Assembly (NCBI GenBank): GCA_013180625.2
Contig: SNVD02006968.1
Span: 207,243-271,242, forward strand
Source: Boswellia sacra
Taxonomy: Eukaryota > Streptophyta > Magnoliopsida > Sapindales > Burseraceae
DNA length: 64,000 nt
Direction of reading: 5' to 3'
Part shown: one piece after another, positions 1 to 11,552 of the stretch
Layout of the letters: every line of letters begins with the position of its first letter
Numbering within the stretch: the stretch's first letter is position 1
Program-made: the position numbers and the translations under genes
The notes under the pieces: generated by a model
Told to the model about the DNA's origin: nothing
Databases searched by the model: none
Seen by the model: the letters and a program-made list of their open reading frames with translations, nothing else

Positions 1-592
1 GTATCGATCAGCGGTAACCACATAATCATAGTGAGGCACCCCAGCTTGATCGGTCCAGACCAGGGGCTGCACCTTGGTCTCATTTTCCTTTTCTTCATTT
101 TCTTCTTTCTTCTGATCTTCAGGGCTCACAGTCACCAACTCTGCGTACCCTACCTTCTTTCTTAGCAAAGTTGCTAGTGAAACCGCATCTAACCCATCTC
201 CTATCACCTCTATCTGGCTATTGTTATGCCCTTTTAACGCAGCCGATTCCACATTTCCGAAATATAATTGTTAATTATATATTGGATTTTGATATACTTG
301 AAAGTGGTATATTATCATTATTGTTATTATTATTATTATTATTATTGTTATATATATAATGACATGCATGCATGTAAACCAAAAGCAAAGTTTCGTTTGC
401 CCCGAAGCGCCAACTACGATCTTCAAGGCCTTAGTGCGGGACTTTTTTCCATTCATGGAGACATTGAGCACTACTTTTTGCTGCAATCAGTATAAAACAA
501 GAAAACGCAGCTTCAGTTTAGATAAATTGCCTTTAAGAACTTAATTTGAATGTATGCTCTGTGTATATATAATTACAAATTCATACCTTCGT
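1..592 (-). pseudogene. HIPP-like heavy-metal-associated domain gene, broken, 3' end outside window
   Basis: Minus strand. Three exon-like pieces match the plant HIPP (heavy-metal-associated isoprenylated protein) layout. A tiny first exon lies near 587-592, a second at about 400-480 (QKVVLNVSMNGKKSRTKALK) and a third at about 1-252 (VESAALKG, then SQIEVIGDGLDAVSLATLLR, then an acidic linker) that runs off the left edge, so the C-terminal isoprenylation box is not visible. The second exon follows a good acceptor (TTGCAG). The usual metal-binding MxCxxC is absent (MNGKKSR at that place), as in many members of this subfamily. Three lesions suggest a dead gene: the expected ATG of exon 1 reads ACG just before a GT donor; the second intron has GC rather than GT at the expected donor; and no AG precedes exon 3. 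The family is known for metal or effector binding; no function is inferred for this copy. Confidence 0.7.
560..575 (-). promoter_or_regulatory. TATA-rich stretch next to HIPP exon 1
   Basis: A TATATATA run lies close to the inferred exon 1 of the HIPP gene. It falls just inside the inferred first intron rather than upstream of it, so a promoter role is doubtful. Listed only as a possible core-promoter relic. Confidence 0.12.
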
Positions 593-1991
593 GATCTCTA
601 GTTTTAATTAATTTTATATTGAAGATGAATGATGCGCACAATAAGAGTGAAAATTTTGGAAGATAATTATAGGGTTTGCTAGCTATATATAATCCTGCTG
701 CTGGCTTTTATAGTGACTCCTGTGGTCCAGATCATTTGGCTGATGCAATTTCTGCCCAAGTTCAAACCCAATGGGTTTTAATCTTAATTAAGAATTGATT
801 GGATCGCATCATATGGTGTATTTGCAAATTTTCAATTGATAATTCTTCATTAATTAATCAACAACTAGTCAATTCCTGCCAGCACATTCTTTATTGTTCT
901 TTATTGTACATATTAATCTACCAGCTTTGATGTATTCAAAAATAAACTACAATGTTGAGCTCACATCAATTAACTTAAATTTTTAGGTAAAATAACAAAT
1001 TGAACAATGTATTTGAACCCTTTGATCCAACGCATTCTCCCCTACTCTAAATTAAAAAAGAAAATATATTGAAAATATATTGGCCACATGTAGGACCTTG
1101 TGAGGTCCTATACGTGAGACCGTATATATTGAGGATCTGTTGAGGTTGATTAGTGTTCATACTATGATTTTTACTTGCGAATGAAAACAACTATTTTGAT
1201 TGGACTAATTAGTTGAGGTTGTGAATGTAAAATATAATATGAAAGTAAGAGGTGGAAAGTGATGCGGAATAGGCAGGTTAACAATTTTTCTCGCCTTCAT
1301 TCATTCGCTTTCCTAAATGACTCGATTTTGAATTGTCAAAGGTAAATAAACTAATAAAATATTAAAAGGAAAGTGGCTGTTTTTGGAACGGAATCTTTGC
1401 CGGGCCTGTGTCAGACAAATTAGTTCATGTGTTGGAGGACTCACAAGTCATAAGTCAAACATATCGATTATAAATTCGTTGGACAATATTTGGTCTATTA
1501 TGTGAAAATTAAGGCGGGCCAAGGAAATATTTGGTCTCCATTTACAATTAAATAATTAATAATGAAGAGCAAAACCATTTCAAATGTATTCGCTTGATTC
1601 TTGATCTAAGAATAAATTGAGTTATTGTCTGAAGATAATAGATACGAATGTGGAGTGGAACTGAATATTCATACATTATAAAAATGCCTTTCTTCGAAAC
1701 AATTTCTCATCATAGAATGTGTCCCAAAAGTGCACTCTCTATGAGACCTGAATCTCAATATCAAACTTGGTGAAAAATTACGAGTAACTCTTCAATCCTC
1801 AATTTAATTTTCTTCTCAATTTTTTAAATTTTTTGGCAATATTACTCTTTTATATCTCCAATTGACCACAACATGTCTTCTCCAAAGACTTCTAATCTAG
1901 TATAGAGGCTCAAGAAACGTAATTTAATAAATTTGTTTTTTAATCTACTTCTTCATAAGCAGGAATGAAAATATATGGATTAGAGTTTGAT
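593..1991. other. AT-rich non-coding stretch
   Basis: No reading frame, RNA gene or terminal repeat pair that I can support. It would contain the upstream region of the minus-strand HIPP gene. A short inverted repeat (AGGACC...GGTCCT, near 1093-1110) could form a small hairpin. Confidence 0.5.
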
Positions 1992-1999
1992 GTATGATC

Positions 2000-2778
2000 T
2001 AGGCCTGACAAATTTTATACGACCCGTTAACACGACACGAATCCATTCGATAAAAATGTATTTTGGATCTAATATTATCGGATCGGGTCGTTAATGGGTT
2101 AACACGGTAAAACCCATTTGATATTGAACCGTGCTTGGATTTATCCTATAAAAAATCGTTTAACCCATTAATATTAAGGATAATATAGTAAATTTATTTA
2201 TGATACATGAAAAAATATAATAAAATGTAACAAATACTAGTTTATAACTATGTTTAAACTAATTAAAATTATTCTAATACAATTACGTCATCTTTTTCTT
2301 AGGTGTGTATAAGTATAACATTTTGATGGAAAATACAAAGAAGAAACTTATAAAATGTTTTGTTTCACTTTTAGAAATCATTCAATAATTAGACATTATC
2401 AATTATTTATATTCAATATACTTTAGATAGATCTTTAAATGCTATTGGATACAAAATTTTGTTTATATTTTCGTATTATATTAAATTTGGATATTTCAAT
2501 AAATTCGAAAATATTTGTTAGATTTTAAATTTATAAAATATGGTTGTATTATATGTTTAAAATTTATACAAATCATGTTACCATATTATTGTCTAGCTTG
2601 AAAATAAAAAACGGGTTAAATAGGTTAGATTCGGGTAACACATTAAGTTAACAGTTGGATTTGGGTTTCTAGATTTAGACCTAATAAGTTAATGAGTCGG
2701 ATTTGGATTAACATAATTTAACACGACACGAATACGAAACGACACGAAACCACTCTAACACGACCATTGCCAGGTCTA
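2000..2778. mobile_element. hAT-type MITE (779 bp) with perfect 8-bp TSD
   Basis: The left end TAGGCCTGACAA is the inverted complement (imperfect) of the right end TTGCCAGGTCTA. The element is bounded by an exact 8-bp duplication GTATGATC at 1992-1999 and 2779-2786. The 8-bp duplication is the hAT superfamily hallmark. The ends carry runs rich in ACGACACGAA and AACACG, shared with the element at 27436-28189. No transposase frame, so non-autonomous. Confidence 0.85.
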
Positions 2779-3688
2779 GTATGATCTGCCTTTTGCAATC
2801 AACATATCAAGGTATCTAAAAAAAATAACAATACTAGTTTAAGAGCTAAAGCAGGCACAATGGCTAAAATTGGAGCAAGAGTAGGGTGTCTCGGTTTAAG
2901 AAATTTATAATGTATTTGTTTATGTTTTTTGAATTTTTATTTTTAAATTTTGAAAGAATGTCAAGCTAGTTTAAATTTTTTTTGAATTTTGAAAATGATA
3001 TATAGTTGATATTAATTTAACTACATTAAAAAATGTGAATTTTCATAAAATAGAATTTTGAAAATGTAAACAAACAAAATTAACTTCTTTCTTGCAGCTT
3101 TTTGTTTCCTTTTTTTATATTTATTATTCGTAGCAATTTAATTTGGTTTTCCAGGAGAAACAGTATTGTCAAATCAACAATTCAACATAGTGGTTAAATT
3201 ATGCTCAACTTGCTAAAGATTTAAAAGTGGGTAAAATTATGAAAATATTAAAAAAAATTAAAAATAAGGGTTGAAAAGTTTAAAAAATGAGATTTAAGTA
3301 GGACTACTCATCAAGTAATTGCGTCCTAAGACTGAAGCACTTTGAAGTTTTCACATTATCATTGTTAGATACCCCATTCTGGCCCAATTAAGAGAATAAG
3401 GCCCAACCCATGTCAGTTAGCAAATCTTAAATGTCAAGGCCAACCATAGGCCGATCCATATAAGCCTACAAAATCTTTAGAAGAGAGCTTTAGATCATCA
3501 AACATGCTCTCTTTCTCAATTTGAAGCCCACAAAAACGGAGAGAAAGAAAAATTTTAATAGTTTTGAAATAAAATTACCAGGCATCACATAAGTTATTTA
3601 TTTTATAAAAATTAACAACTTTTGGTTAAGTTAAGCCGTTAAAAATTTTTTCTTGGCAATCAACAATAAAATAAAAACCAAATAAAAG

Positions 3689-3690
<2 letters not shown>

Positions 3691-3735
<45 letters not shown>
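3691..3735. repeat. (TA)n microsatellite
   Basis: About 45 bp of uninterrupted TA dinucleotides. Confidence 0.95.
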
Positions 3736-3739
<4 letters not shown>

Positions 3740-5111
3740 AAGTTTATAAACTAGCTAGCTAGTTTGATTTTAACAAATAGAATCCACTTCTTGTGAATTT
3801 CTTTGAAACTAGAAATCCAGAATTGAAATAAACAATTTAAGTTGAGAAAAACAAGTCATGGCGTTGTCTTTGTCTAAGGCTTTTGTTTGAAAATTATATA
3901 TAACAAATAAAAAACTTCATTAGTAGAGAAACGACAAAGCCTATGATTGCTGATGAGCTAAAGATAGTTTTCATTTTTTTTATTATTATTGATGTCATGT
4001 TTGTGTTATGACTTTGTTTTGTTTACGAGAATTCTTTCTGACGCAAAGTTTTGATAGGTAGGTCATTATTTTTATATTACAATGTTATCCCTTTTTTGAA
4101 GTAAAAACTGGTCACTTTATGTTTCCTATTTTCTATTATGCATTTCAAATTATTCTTTATAATAAATATCTTTGCAGCCACTAAAGAAATTTGGGAAAAT
4201 GAAGAAAATATCCAAATTAATTTAACATTTTAATTGTCTAATAAATTTTTATTTTTATTTTTATTTTTATTTTTTAGTCAAATTTAATATTAAAATGTCA
4301 AACTTTACCTCAATTTCTCAAATGTGAAGCCGCATCTCGGTCGACCCACTTGCTTGGCTTTGATTTTTCAGCGTAAATGTTATTGAAAACCATGGCCTAG
4401 ACCCATTGACAAAGTGTTCCATGGTTTAAGTCTAAGCAGTGGACAGGCCCTGTTTGAATTTCAATTAACAAATTCATCACTTTGTTAAATGAAGCCGGCT
4501 AATTTCGTCTATTATTAATTTATAGTGCATAAGCGATTAATTTGCTTGATTATGGTTGAATAATAAATTAGTTTGAGAGGAAATTTAGTAATTAATTATT
4601 AAAATTAACAAAAGACTAATTAAATCCATCCATTTTCCACTTTCTAATATGAATTCTCTCAATGATCTTAGATATTTTATGGGTAAATTTTTTGACAATA
4701 ACACAATAATAGTTATTGCTTTTGCTTTTGCAATTTGCAAGGTCGACTCAAATGCATATGTCAAAGTTTAAGTACATTATTTTTTTGGTCTATTTTTCTA
4801 ATATAAGAAATGTCAAAATCTATTCTAATTGTGTTGTAACGTATAATCAAAATTAATTTAATTTTCATATTGATTATCAATGTTCTAATTTGATATATGT
4901 TTATTGAAAACTTTCAACTGTAAGAGAATCTAATAACAAGTATTAACTTATGGTAGAATGAAGAATGTGAAACAACAAATATTTTTTTTTCTAAATTCTT
5001 ATTTTAAAATAATTTTGATAATGGTAGGTTGGAATAGTTTGACAACATTATCAACCCACTACTTTAGCTTTTTTTGAAACATTAAAATACTATACAAGTA
5101 GCTAATATAAG

Positions 5112-5112
<1 letters not shown>

Positions 5113-5147
<35 letters not shown>
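5113..5147. repeat. (ATT)n microsatellite
   Basis: About eleven ATT triplets in a row. Confidence 0.95.
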
Positions 5148-5429
5148 TACAACTAAATTAAGTACTTTCTTAACGAAAATTCTTACGTCTACCCCTATCA
5201 GGAATGGAATCAATTCTAAAGAACATGATGAGTAATATTATACTTCTCAAGTATATATCCCAATATTTTGTATTGTAAGTGATATAACATTAATTAGGAA
5301 GTTATATTACATGTCACATAGCAATTACATCATTTGATATGCAAAATCGGTTAAAAAGTTGAGATCCATAATCTTGTCACAAGATTGACATGATTAATTA
5401 TGAGATGGCAAAGTGATCGAAGTAATATT

Positions 5430-5956
5430 TGTGAAATCTGGAAGTATGAAGCAATTATATCAAATATAACAATAAAGTGTAAAGTAAAATGACACATGAG
5501 GATTTTACGTGGTTCGGTTATAAAACCTACATCCACAGACAGCTTAGAGCTGAAATTCACTAAATTCTTGTTCGTATAATCTTTAGGAGCGTTTACAGTG
5601 TTGACTCACTCTCACACACTGACCTAATCTTTACAAAACAGAATTCTATCAAGATCTTAAACTCTAGTGATACTGTCCATTCTCTGTGATTGATAATTTA
5701 ACAACATGCTATTAAGTAAAACATAACCACAATGTCTGATACTGAATTACATAAATACTCAACTTACAAGTTCTCTCAAGTGTTTGCTAACTCAATCAGA
5801 CCTAACCAAAATTCATGCACGATCAAAACCTCTCATACATGAATAAAACACTCATAAAACAAAATAAAAAAGCATTTCAATTTTGCAAAGAAGCTCTCCT
5901 CTAATACCTCTTGAAATACCGTAACATACACACATATATAAGTTATGAAAAATAAC

Positions 5957-6000
<44 letters not shown>

Positions 6001-6317
6001 AACCCAGTTATGCTTTCTCACCATTATCCTGTAGAACCTCAATCAAACTCAAATAGTATAAAGAGCAATAATTTTGGAAGTGATGTAAGTAATCTTCTAA
6101 AAGGAATAGGACACAAATAAGTATACTCTTAATTCAACTAGGATACATCAATAATGTCCTAATTTAAAGAGATATTCAATATGAATCAAATATTTTCTAA
6201 AATAAACTTTTAAAAATAGTAAATAAGAAATAATATAACACAATATTTTTATTATAAGTTGGTCCAAAATTCTCATGTGCATAGCACATGCAAAAATGTT
6301 ACACATTAACACTAACA
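5430..6317 (-). repeat. Sirevirus 3' LTR
   Basis: 888 bp, pairs with 25360-26161. Contains a (TA)n run near 5960-5996. Bordered outside by ATATT and inside by a purine-rich tract on the minus strand. Confidence 0.9.
5960..5996. repeat. (TA)n microsatellite in LTR
   Basis: TA repeat inside the Sirevirus 3' LTR. The other LTR has a shorter TA run at about 25813-25838, so the tract has changed length since insertion. Confidence 0.9.
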
Positions 6318-6740
6318 ATCTCCCCATTTTTGGCAACTTGTTATGAAAACATCAAACTGGTTCTGAGCAAAGTGTAGCTTACAAAGATAAGTCCAAATCA
6401 ACCACAAGCAGTCATATCTCATCTAACAGAAAATGTCATACTAAAAGAAATAACGACTTTTTAGTTATAAATCACATAACAGAATAAGTCATAAAATGCA
6501 AATAGCCTGTAAGAAAACAAAAAACAAATCAAATTGAACTAACCTATCAAATACCTTGCAAGCAAAGTCAAATAAACAAATAAATATGCATGCAAAATAC
6601 AAACACGAAATCAAATAGTTCCTGCAAATAAAAACACCAATCAGATCATATGAAATAAGTAAAAATGCTAGTAAAAATGCAGGACTCCCCCTTAAAGCAT
6701 CAAAGTTAGCAAAAAATTCTCCCCCTTGGATATCAGCACA
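6318..6740 (-). promoter_or_regulatory. Multiple polypurine tracts before 3' LTR
   Basis: On the minus strand there are AAAATGGGGAGAT directly against the LTR (6318-6331), AAGGGGGAGT near 6686-6695 and AAGGGGGAGAA near 6719-6729. Repeated polypurine tracts of this form are described for Sireviruses and prime plus-strand synthesis. The rest of the stretch is non-coding. Confidence 0.7.
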
Positions 6741-6820
6741 AGCTCCAAAAAAAGAAAAGAAAGCTGGGATCAGTTTAATCTAGCAGATTTGCGATAGTGG
6801 GATGAAAAAGGAATGGTGAG

Positions 6821-8536
6821 TTGTCATTTGCCACTGCTAGTTTTTGTCCTAAATCGGTTGCCAGTAGATGAGGGAGTAGGTTGCTTAGAAACTATTAAAG
6901 CAGCTTGCTGCTCGGATGTGTTAGTGGTGGTAGCAGTAACTTCAGCCACAATTCGTCTGATCTCTCTTTCTCTTTTCTCAGCACTGGTTTCTATGTGCTG
7001 AGACTCATTAGCTGGTTGTTGCAAGTCTATGAGGGATTCTACTGCAAGCTTGACTGGGATCTCCTCAGCTATTTCTACTGGCTTTGGATCAGATGCAGGA
7101 ATGGGCTTATTTTCAGGTTCGGCATCAAGAGTAGTTGTTTTCCTCTTGAGCTAGTTCTTTGACAGGGATTCATCTTGCAGTTCTAGAACTGCTTCTGCAA
7201 CTGATTTCTTTTTCTTGTCAGATTTCTTCTTCATCATTTTAAGCTTTTTCTTGCTCTTCAGTCCAATTCCTTTCTTCTTTGCTCCCTTTTTCTTCTTCTT
7301 CTGTTCTACTACCTTGCTGATCTCAACAATAGCTTGTTCAACTTGATCCTTCTCTGGCATTTGATCTACTGGATGTTCTGGCACCACATCTGCAGTTTCC
7401 ATAGGTGGTTGTTTTTCATCTACAACAGATTTTTCAACTAACTTCTTCTCCAATTCAAATTGCTTTGCTTTGATTTCCTTGATATCCTACATAATATCAG
7501 ACAAAATAGAATTTATCAAAGCAAGTTGCTCTTCCACATTGCTCATGGGATTGTTTCTAACCCTTCTTGGTCTCGGTTCAGGGGCAGGCAAATCAGATTT
7601 GTCATGAAATCTGTGTAGAAATCCTTTTGTGATAGATTTTGACAGAATCTCAGTGTTTTCTTTTGGACTTATGGGAACACCATTTTGTGCCAAAAGTCCT
7701 TGAATCAAACAAGGAAAGACAAGCAAATGATAATTAGACTTATATGGTGCAATCTTAATAATCAATCTATATATCCACAGCCCTAAATTAATTGGCTTAT
7801 TGGTGCCCAAATAGAACAGAAATTTCATCCTATCTTCCCTGACTTGATTCTAGTGAGTCAAGAGAAACCAGTTAAATTGAGTGATCTTATGCAAGACTCT
7901 ACATTTCTTCCTAAGATATTGTTGATCAATGCCATCTTTGGAGTTCCAAACTAGGTCATCTCTACTAGTCATTTCCTCAAGAACTTTTTCCATATTGAAA
8001 CTATCCTTAACAGAATGTAAACTACCAATAAGTATAACAAAGAAAGTATTAATGACATTTGGAGAAAACTTCACAAATTTTCCTCTACAATATACCTTGT
8101 GATAATGAAAACTCTTCAGATTATCAATTGATTCAGGTATATTTGCATAAAATTCTTGAATTAGAGATTTAACAAGAGGTAGGAAATTGTTTACTGTTCT
8201 AGTCCAATAAATGGACTCAAGGAGTTCACCCAAACTATAGTTGCTAAAGTCTAATACCTTTACTGGCCTCTCAATCTGTAACTTCCTTTTCGATGTGTAC
8301 TTCAAGAAAGTTTGCTTTACTTTTGCTATGAGAAACTTGTCGAACTTGCGCTTGATTTTATCATTCATTCCCCCAACAAGAACTGTCTCATCTTCACTCA
8401 TTGCAGGATCAATCGGGATCTCTGCATGTTGTTGTTGTGACTGTGTTGACTGAGAGCCCTTGTTATTGGTGTGATCAGAGTCGCTTGAGGAAGATGCTGC
8501 ATTTGAGGTCTTCTCAAACTCAGATGAAGACGCCAT
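6821..8536 (-). pseudogene. Sirevirus env-like frame (putative plant transposon protein domain)
   Basis: One reading frame of about 571 codons from an ATG at 8536 to a stop at 6821, interrupted by only three in-frame stops (about 7847, 7484, 7148), all TAG. It starts with a Ser-rich segment (MASSSEFEKTS). A region resembling the putative plant transposon protein family found in env-like frames of plant retroelements follows (motifs KVYCRGKFVKFSPN, APYKSNYHLLVFPCLIQG). Then come a short coiled-coil-like part and a strongly basic tail with Lys runs (KKKKKGAKKKG). It lies between RNase H and the 3' LTR, the position of the Sirevirus env-like gene. No convincing signal peptide or membrane span is seen, so a true envelope role is unproven. 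The TAG stops could each come from one C-to-T change in CAG. Confidence 0.75.
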
Positions 8537-9378
8537 TGTTGGGATTTGAAATGCTTAAGGGTTTTTGAAACAAAGAGATGAACGAGGGCAGAGAGAGAGA
8601 ATAGAAGACAGAATGCTAACTGACTTTGGTATGAATAAAATGGCCCCAACTAAGTTTGTGATATACTTGAAAAGAAACTGAGTTTTAATCCAATTCGGTT
8701 TCCTATAAACTTTCAAATTTTAATTTCTTTTCCAAAACAAACTCATTAATATCATTAATGAGATAAATTCAAATTTTATTTCCATTAAAATAAGGAATTT
8801 TAATAGAGACAGGATTCCCACCATTGAAGTCTCTCCTCCAATCCAATTAAGTTGTCATGACATTTTGATACATGGACACACAAGAAAGTCAAATTTCAGT
8901 TAGGCTTAAATAGCATCGTATGATATGAAAAACATAACAAAAAAACAATTATAGTTAGCATGACAATAATATCTGGATATGATATGAATTATTCTAAAGA
9001 AGCATATTTCAAAACTGTTTTCATTCAACACAAGAAAGTTGATTCATTTTGTTTTTCAATTTAATTGAGATATCAAGATTAACACTTTGACACTTTTCTC
9101 AAAAAATTAAACACATTGGATTATGAATACAATAGCTTTCACATATTATAGGGGTAGCCCTTTTTATTTGAGTAAATGACCTCAACATATTTCTTAGATA
9201 CCATGAGGTTACTCTCAATGATGGCTTTCACACATCATCTATTGGTAGCCCTCTCTATATTTTTTCATTTTTAACCTGTATCTTAATATTTACACAGCTT
9301 TATATTATAGCTCACACATGCTTGATTAGAAAAAACATATGATATTGCATATATAATTAATATAATAGAACGTAATGC
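8537..9378 (-). other. Sirevirus spacer between pol and env-like frame
   Basis: AT-rich, with no frame worth calling. In Sireviruses this spacer precedes the env-like gene. It may hold signals for its expression, but none is recognisable here. Confidence 0.4.
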
Positions 9379-9822
9379 TTATTTTGAAAACTGACAAATA
9401 CTTAAGGCCTTTCTTAGATTCTCAAATCTTGTTGCATCTAATGCCTTAGTGAACAGGTCAGCCAATTGTTTATCAGTGGACATGTGTTCAATGTGTATCA
9501 CCTGAGACTCTACAAGCTTCCATATAAAATGGTATCTTATATCAATGTGTTTTGTTCTAAAATACTGAACTGGATTTTTGAAAATGTTTATAACACTAGT
9601 ATTATCATAAAACATAGTTATAGATTTTTGTTCAATACCATAATCACTTACCATTTGCCTCATCCAAAGTAATTGTGTGCAACAACTTCCGGCTGCTATG
9701 TATTCAGCTTCTGCAGTAGACAAAAAGATGGAATTTTGCTTTTTACTGTTCTAAGAAACTAAATTAGTACCAAGATAAAAACAACTACTTGATGTGCTCT
9801 TCCTGTCATCTACATTTCCTGC
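9379..9822 (-). pseudogene. Sirevirus pol 3' part: RNase H
   Basis: Minus-strand frame with the Copia RNase H signature: a DDRKSTS-like start near 9800, then MSTAEAEYIAAGSC, LLWMRQMVSDYG, FYDNTSVINI, RTKHIDIRYHFI and the end motif STDKQLADLFTKALD. The 5' part of pol continues across the Gypsy insertion at 21359 and beyond; the CCAGT target duplication marks the break. This segment has few lesions, while the rest of pol has many stops. Confidence 0.85.
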
Positions 9823-9827
9823 CCAGT

Positions 9828-11351
9828 TGATGAACACTTAAATATGCATGTTTAATAAGAGTTTAGTTCATCATATTGCATTAATAGTGTCATTAAATTC
9901 CTCAACTTAAGCATATTTGTAGCATTTGCATCTTTGGAATTAATTCCTCTTAATTTTGGTTTTGTTACAGGTTCGGTAAAATGGGCATAACTCTCTATTT
10001 ATAGATCAGAATGGTGCAATTCTTAATGTTTTGGAAAGCTGATTTAATTGTCTACAAGATTGCATTTCACAAGCATCATCAAATTCGGGCTCTTAGTGGA
10101 CCAAAATTGGGCTTGAAGTGAACCCATCTACAGTCTCGGCCCAGTCTGACCAGGCCTCAGTATTTGGATCGTATCTCTCAAAATATGTATCCAAATTATG
10201 CAAATCAATATGTTCTAGAAAGCTGAGAGAAATATCTACAACTTTCATGAAGACATGTGATTAAAATTCTTAACATTTCAATGTCAAAATTGATGGTCAA
10301 AGTCAGTGCCTAATGATCCCAATTGTCAAAGATATTTACAACTAATATTTGACAATTATGTCCTTGTAATTTGACAAGTTTGCCCCTGGATTTATCTATG
10401 AATAGAGGTGTCTTTTGACCCATTGGGGCATCTTGGCCTTGGCTGGATCATTTTGGCTTTGGCTAGGATCTTGTTTTGTATTTGTGTGTTTATGTTATTA
10501 ATGAATTTTCTTTTTCTTGCATTTATTTTCTTTCTATTATAATGTTCTTCTAATTTCTCTTTTGCTAAGGTGAAAGGGTGAAACCCTTGATATGAGAATA
10601 AGAATTCTCTAACCCTTAATATATGCTTAATAATCTTAATCTTATAATGTTTATTCAATATGATTTATATTTAATTTCTTAATCAATCTTGACACCACTC
10701 GTAAAGTGGAGGTCTTGATCCATTGTCGACAATCCTTGGCACATCAAATGCTTGGATCCTTTCTAGATGATGTATGGTCTTCTTACCGACAAAATCTAGT
10801 TAGGAACCTTGATTTGTTGTAGACATATAGTGATTGGCACATTGGATGCTTGAACCCATTTACAAGAAGTGGTATAAATATTGGTAATGAAACAAATATA
10901 ATTCATATAACTAAAATGGGTTAATTATCCTTATTTGAAATATCAAGGGCGGATCCCCTAACCTTAGCCTTCATTGTTATTGTGTTAATTCCTCTTGTAT
11001 TTTAATTATCTATTGTTTATGAACTTTTTATTTTATTTACTATGGTAGGTTCTACCACCTTATGAAATTGTTCTTTAATTTACTATGGTTGGTTATACCA
11101 CCTATTTCCATGGATGGTTTTACCTCCTCTTGCTTTTTGTTTTATATTTGAATGGTCGGTAATACCACCTACCATCTTACATACTTCTTGATATTATCAT
11201 GTCACCTCTTTGAATCATCCATATCACATTTGTTTAGCTTATAATTTATAACGCTAAAACCCCCTTCCTCGTGGATCGACCCCGGTCTCACCGGGTTTTA
11301 TTACTTCGACACTCCTATACTTGGGAGGCAATCCTATTTTCGGATGTGTCA
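9828..11351 (+). repeat. Athila-type 5' LTR
   Basis: 1524 bp, TG...CA ends, near-identical to 19808-21353. Contains a TATCTATGAATAGAGG stretch near 10392, a plausible TATA-type promoter region (TATCTATAAATAGAGG in the 3' copy). Confidence 0.93.
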
Positions 11352-11357
11352 AGTTTT

Positions 11358-11375
11358 TGACGCCGTTGCCGGGGA
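11358..11375 (+). promoter_or_regulatory. Primer binding site
   Basis: TGACGCCGTTGCCGGGGA lies six bases past the 5' LTR. It matches, with one change, the site used by Athila/Tat-type elements that is thought to pair with a tRNA 3' end (tRNA-Asp type). Confidence 0.75.
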
Positions 11376-11552
11376 AGGTAAAAATTGGCGTGCAAAATTG
11401 TAAGTATTCTCTTTTCTCATCTTAGATCTAAATTTTTTATTTTTTTGTGTGTCATCTTTTCCTCTCTTTTCTTCTCTCTTTCTTGCATGAAAATTTGATC
11501 ACGAACATCTAGTGGTAGACTTGTTAGAAAAACATTATCTTCCTTAGAAAAC

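Larger units (their letters stand above)
2850..5425. repeat. Segmental duplication block A
   Basis: Pieces of this stretch recur in the same order elsewhere in the window. 2920-3080 resembles 28380-28530 and 56290-56400. 3340-3500 (GGCCCA...CATATAAGCC...AGAGAGCTTT) resembles 30210-30400 and 56410-56575. 4365-4760 resembles 37230-37640 (ATTGAAAACYATGG, CCCATTGACAA, TTTCCACTTTCTAATATGAA). The conserved order on the same strand indicates ancient tandem duplication rather than a dispersed transposon. No gene is seen. Confidence 0.65.

Noticed and set aside
171..544. Short plus-strand frames over the HIPP region
   Set aside because: They are shadows of the minus-strand HIPP exons and of the AT-rich intron.
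3340..3500. The repeated GGCCCA...CATATAAGCC...AGAGAGCTTT block as an LTR promoter
   Set aside because: Occurs once in each duplicated block in collinear order and lacks paired LTR ends, so segmental duplication explains it better.
5833..6336. Minus-strand frames in the LTR with YIYIYI runs
   Set aside because: Translation of a TA microsatellite inside an LTR.
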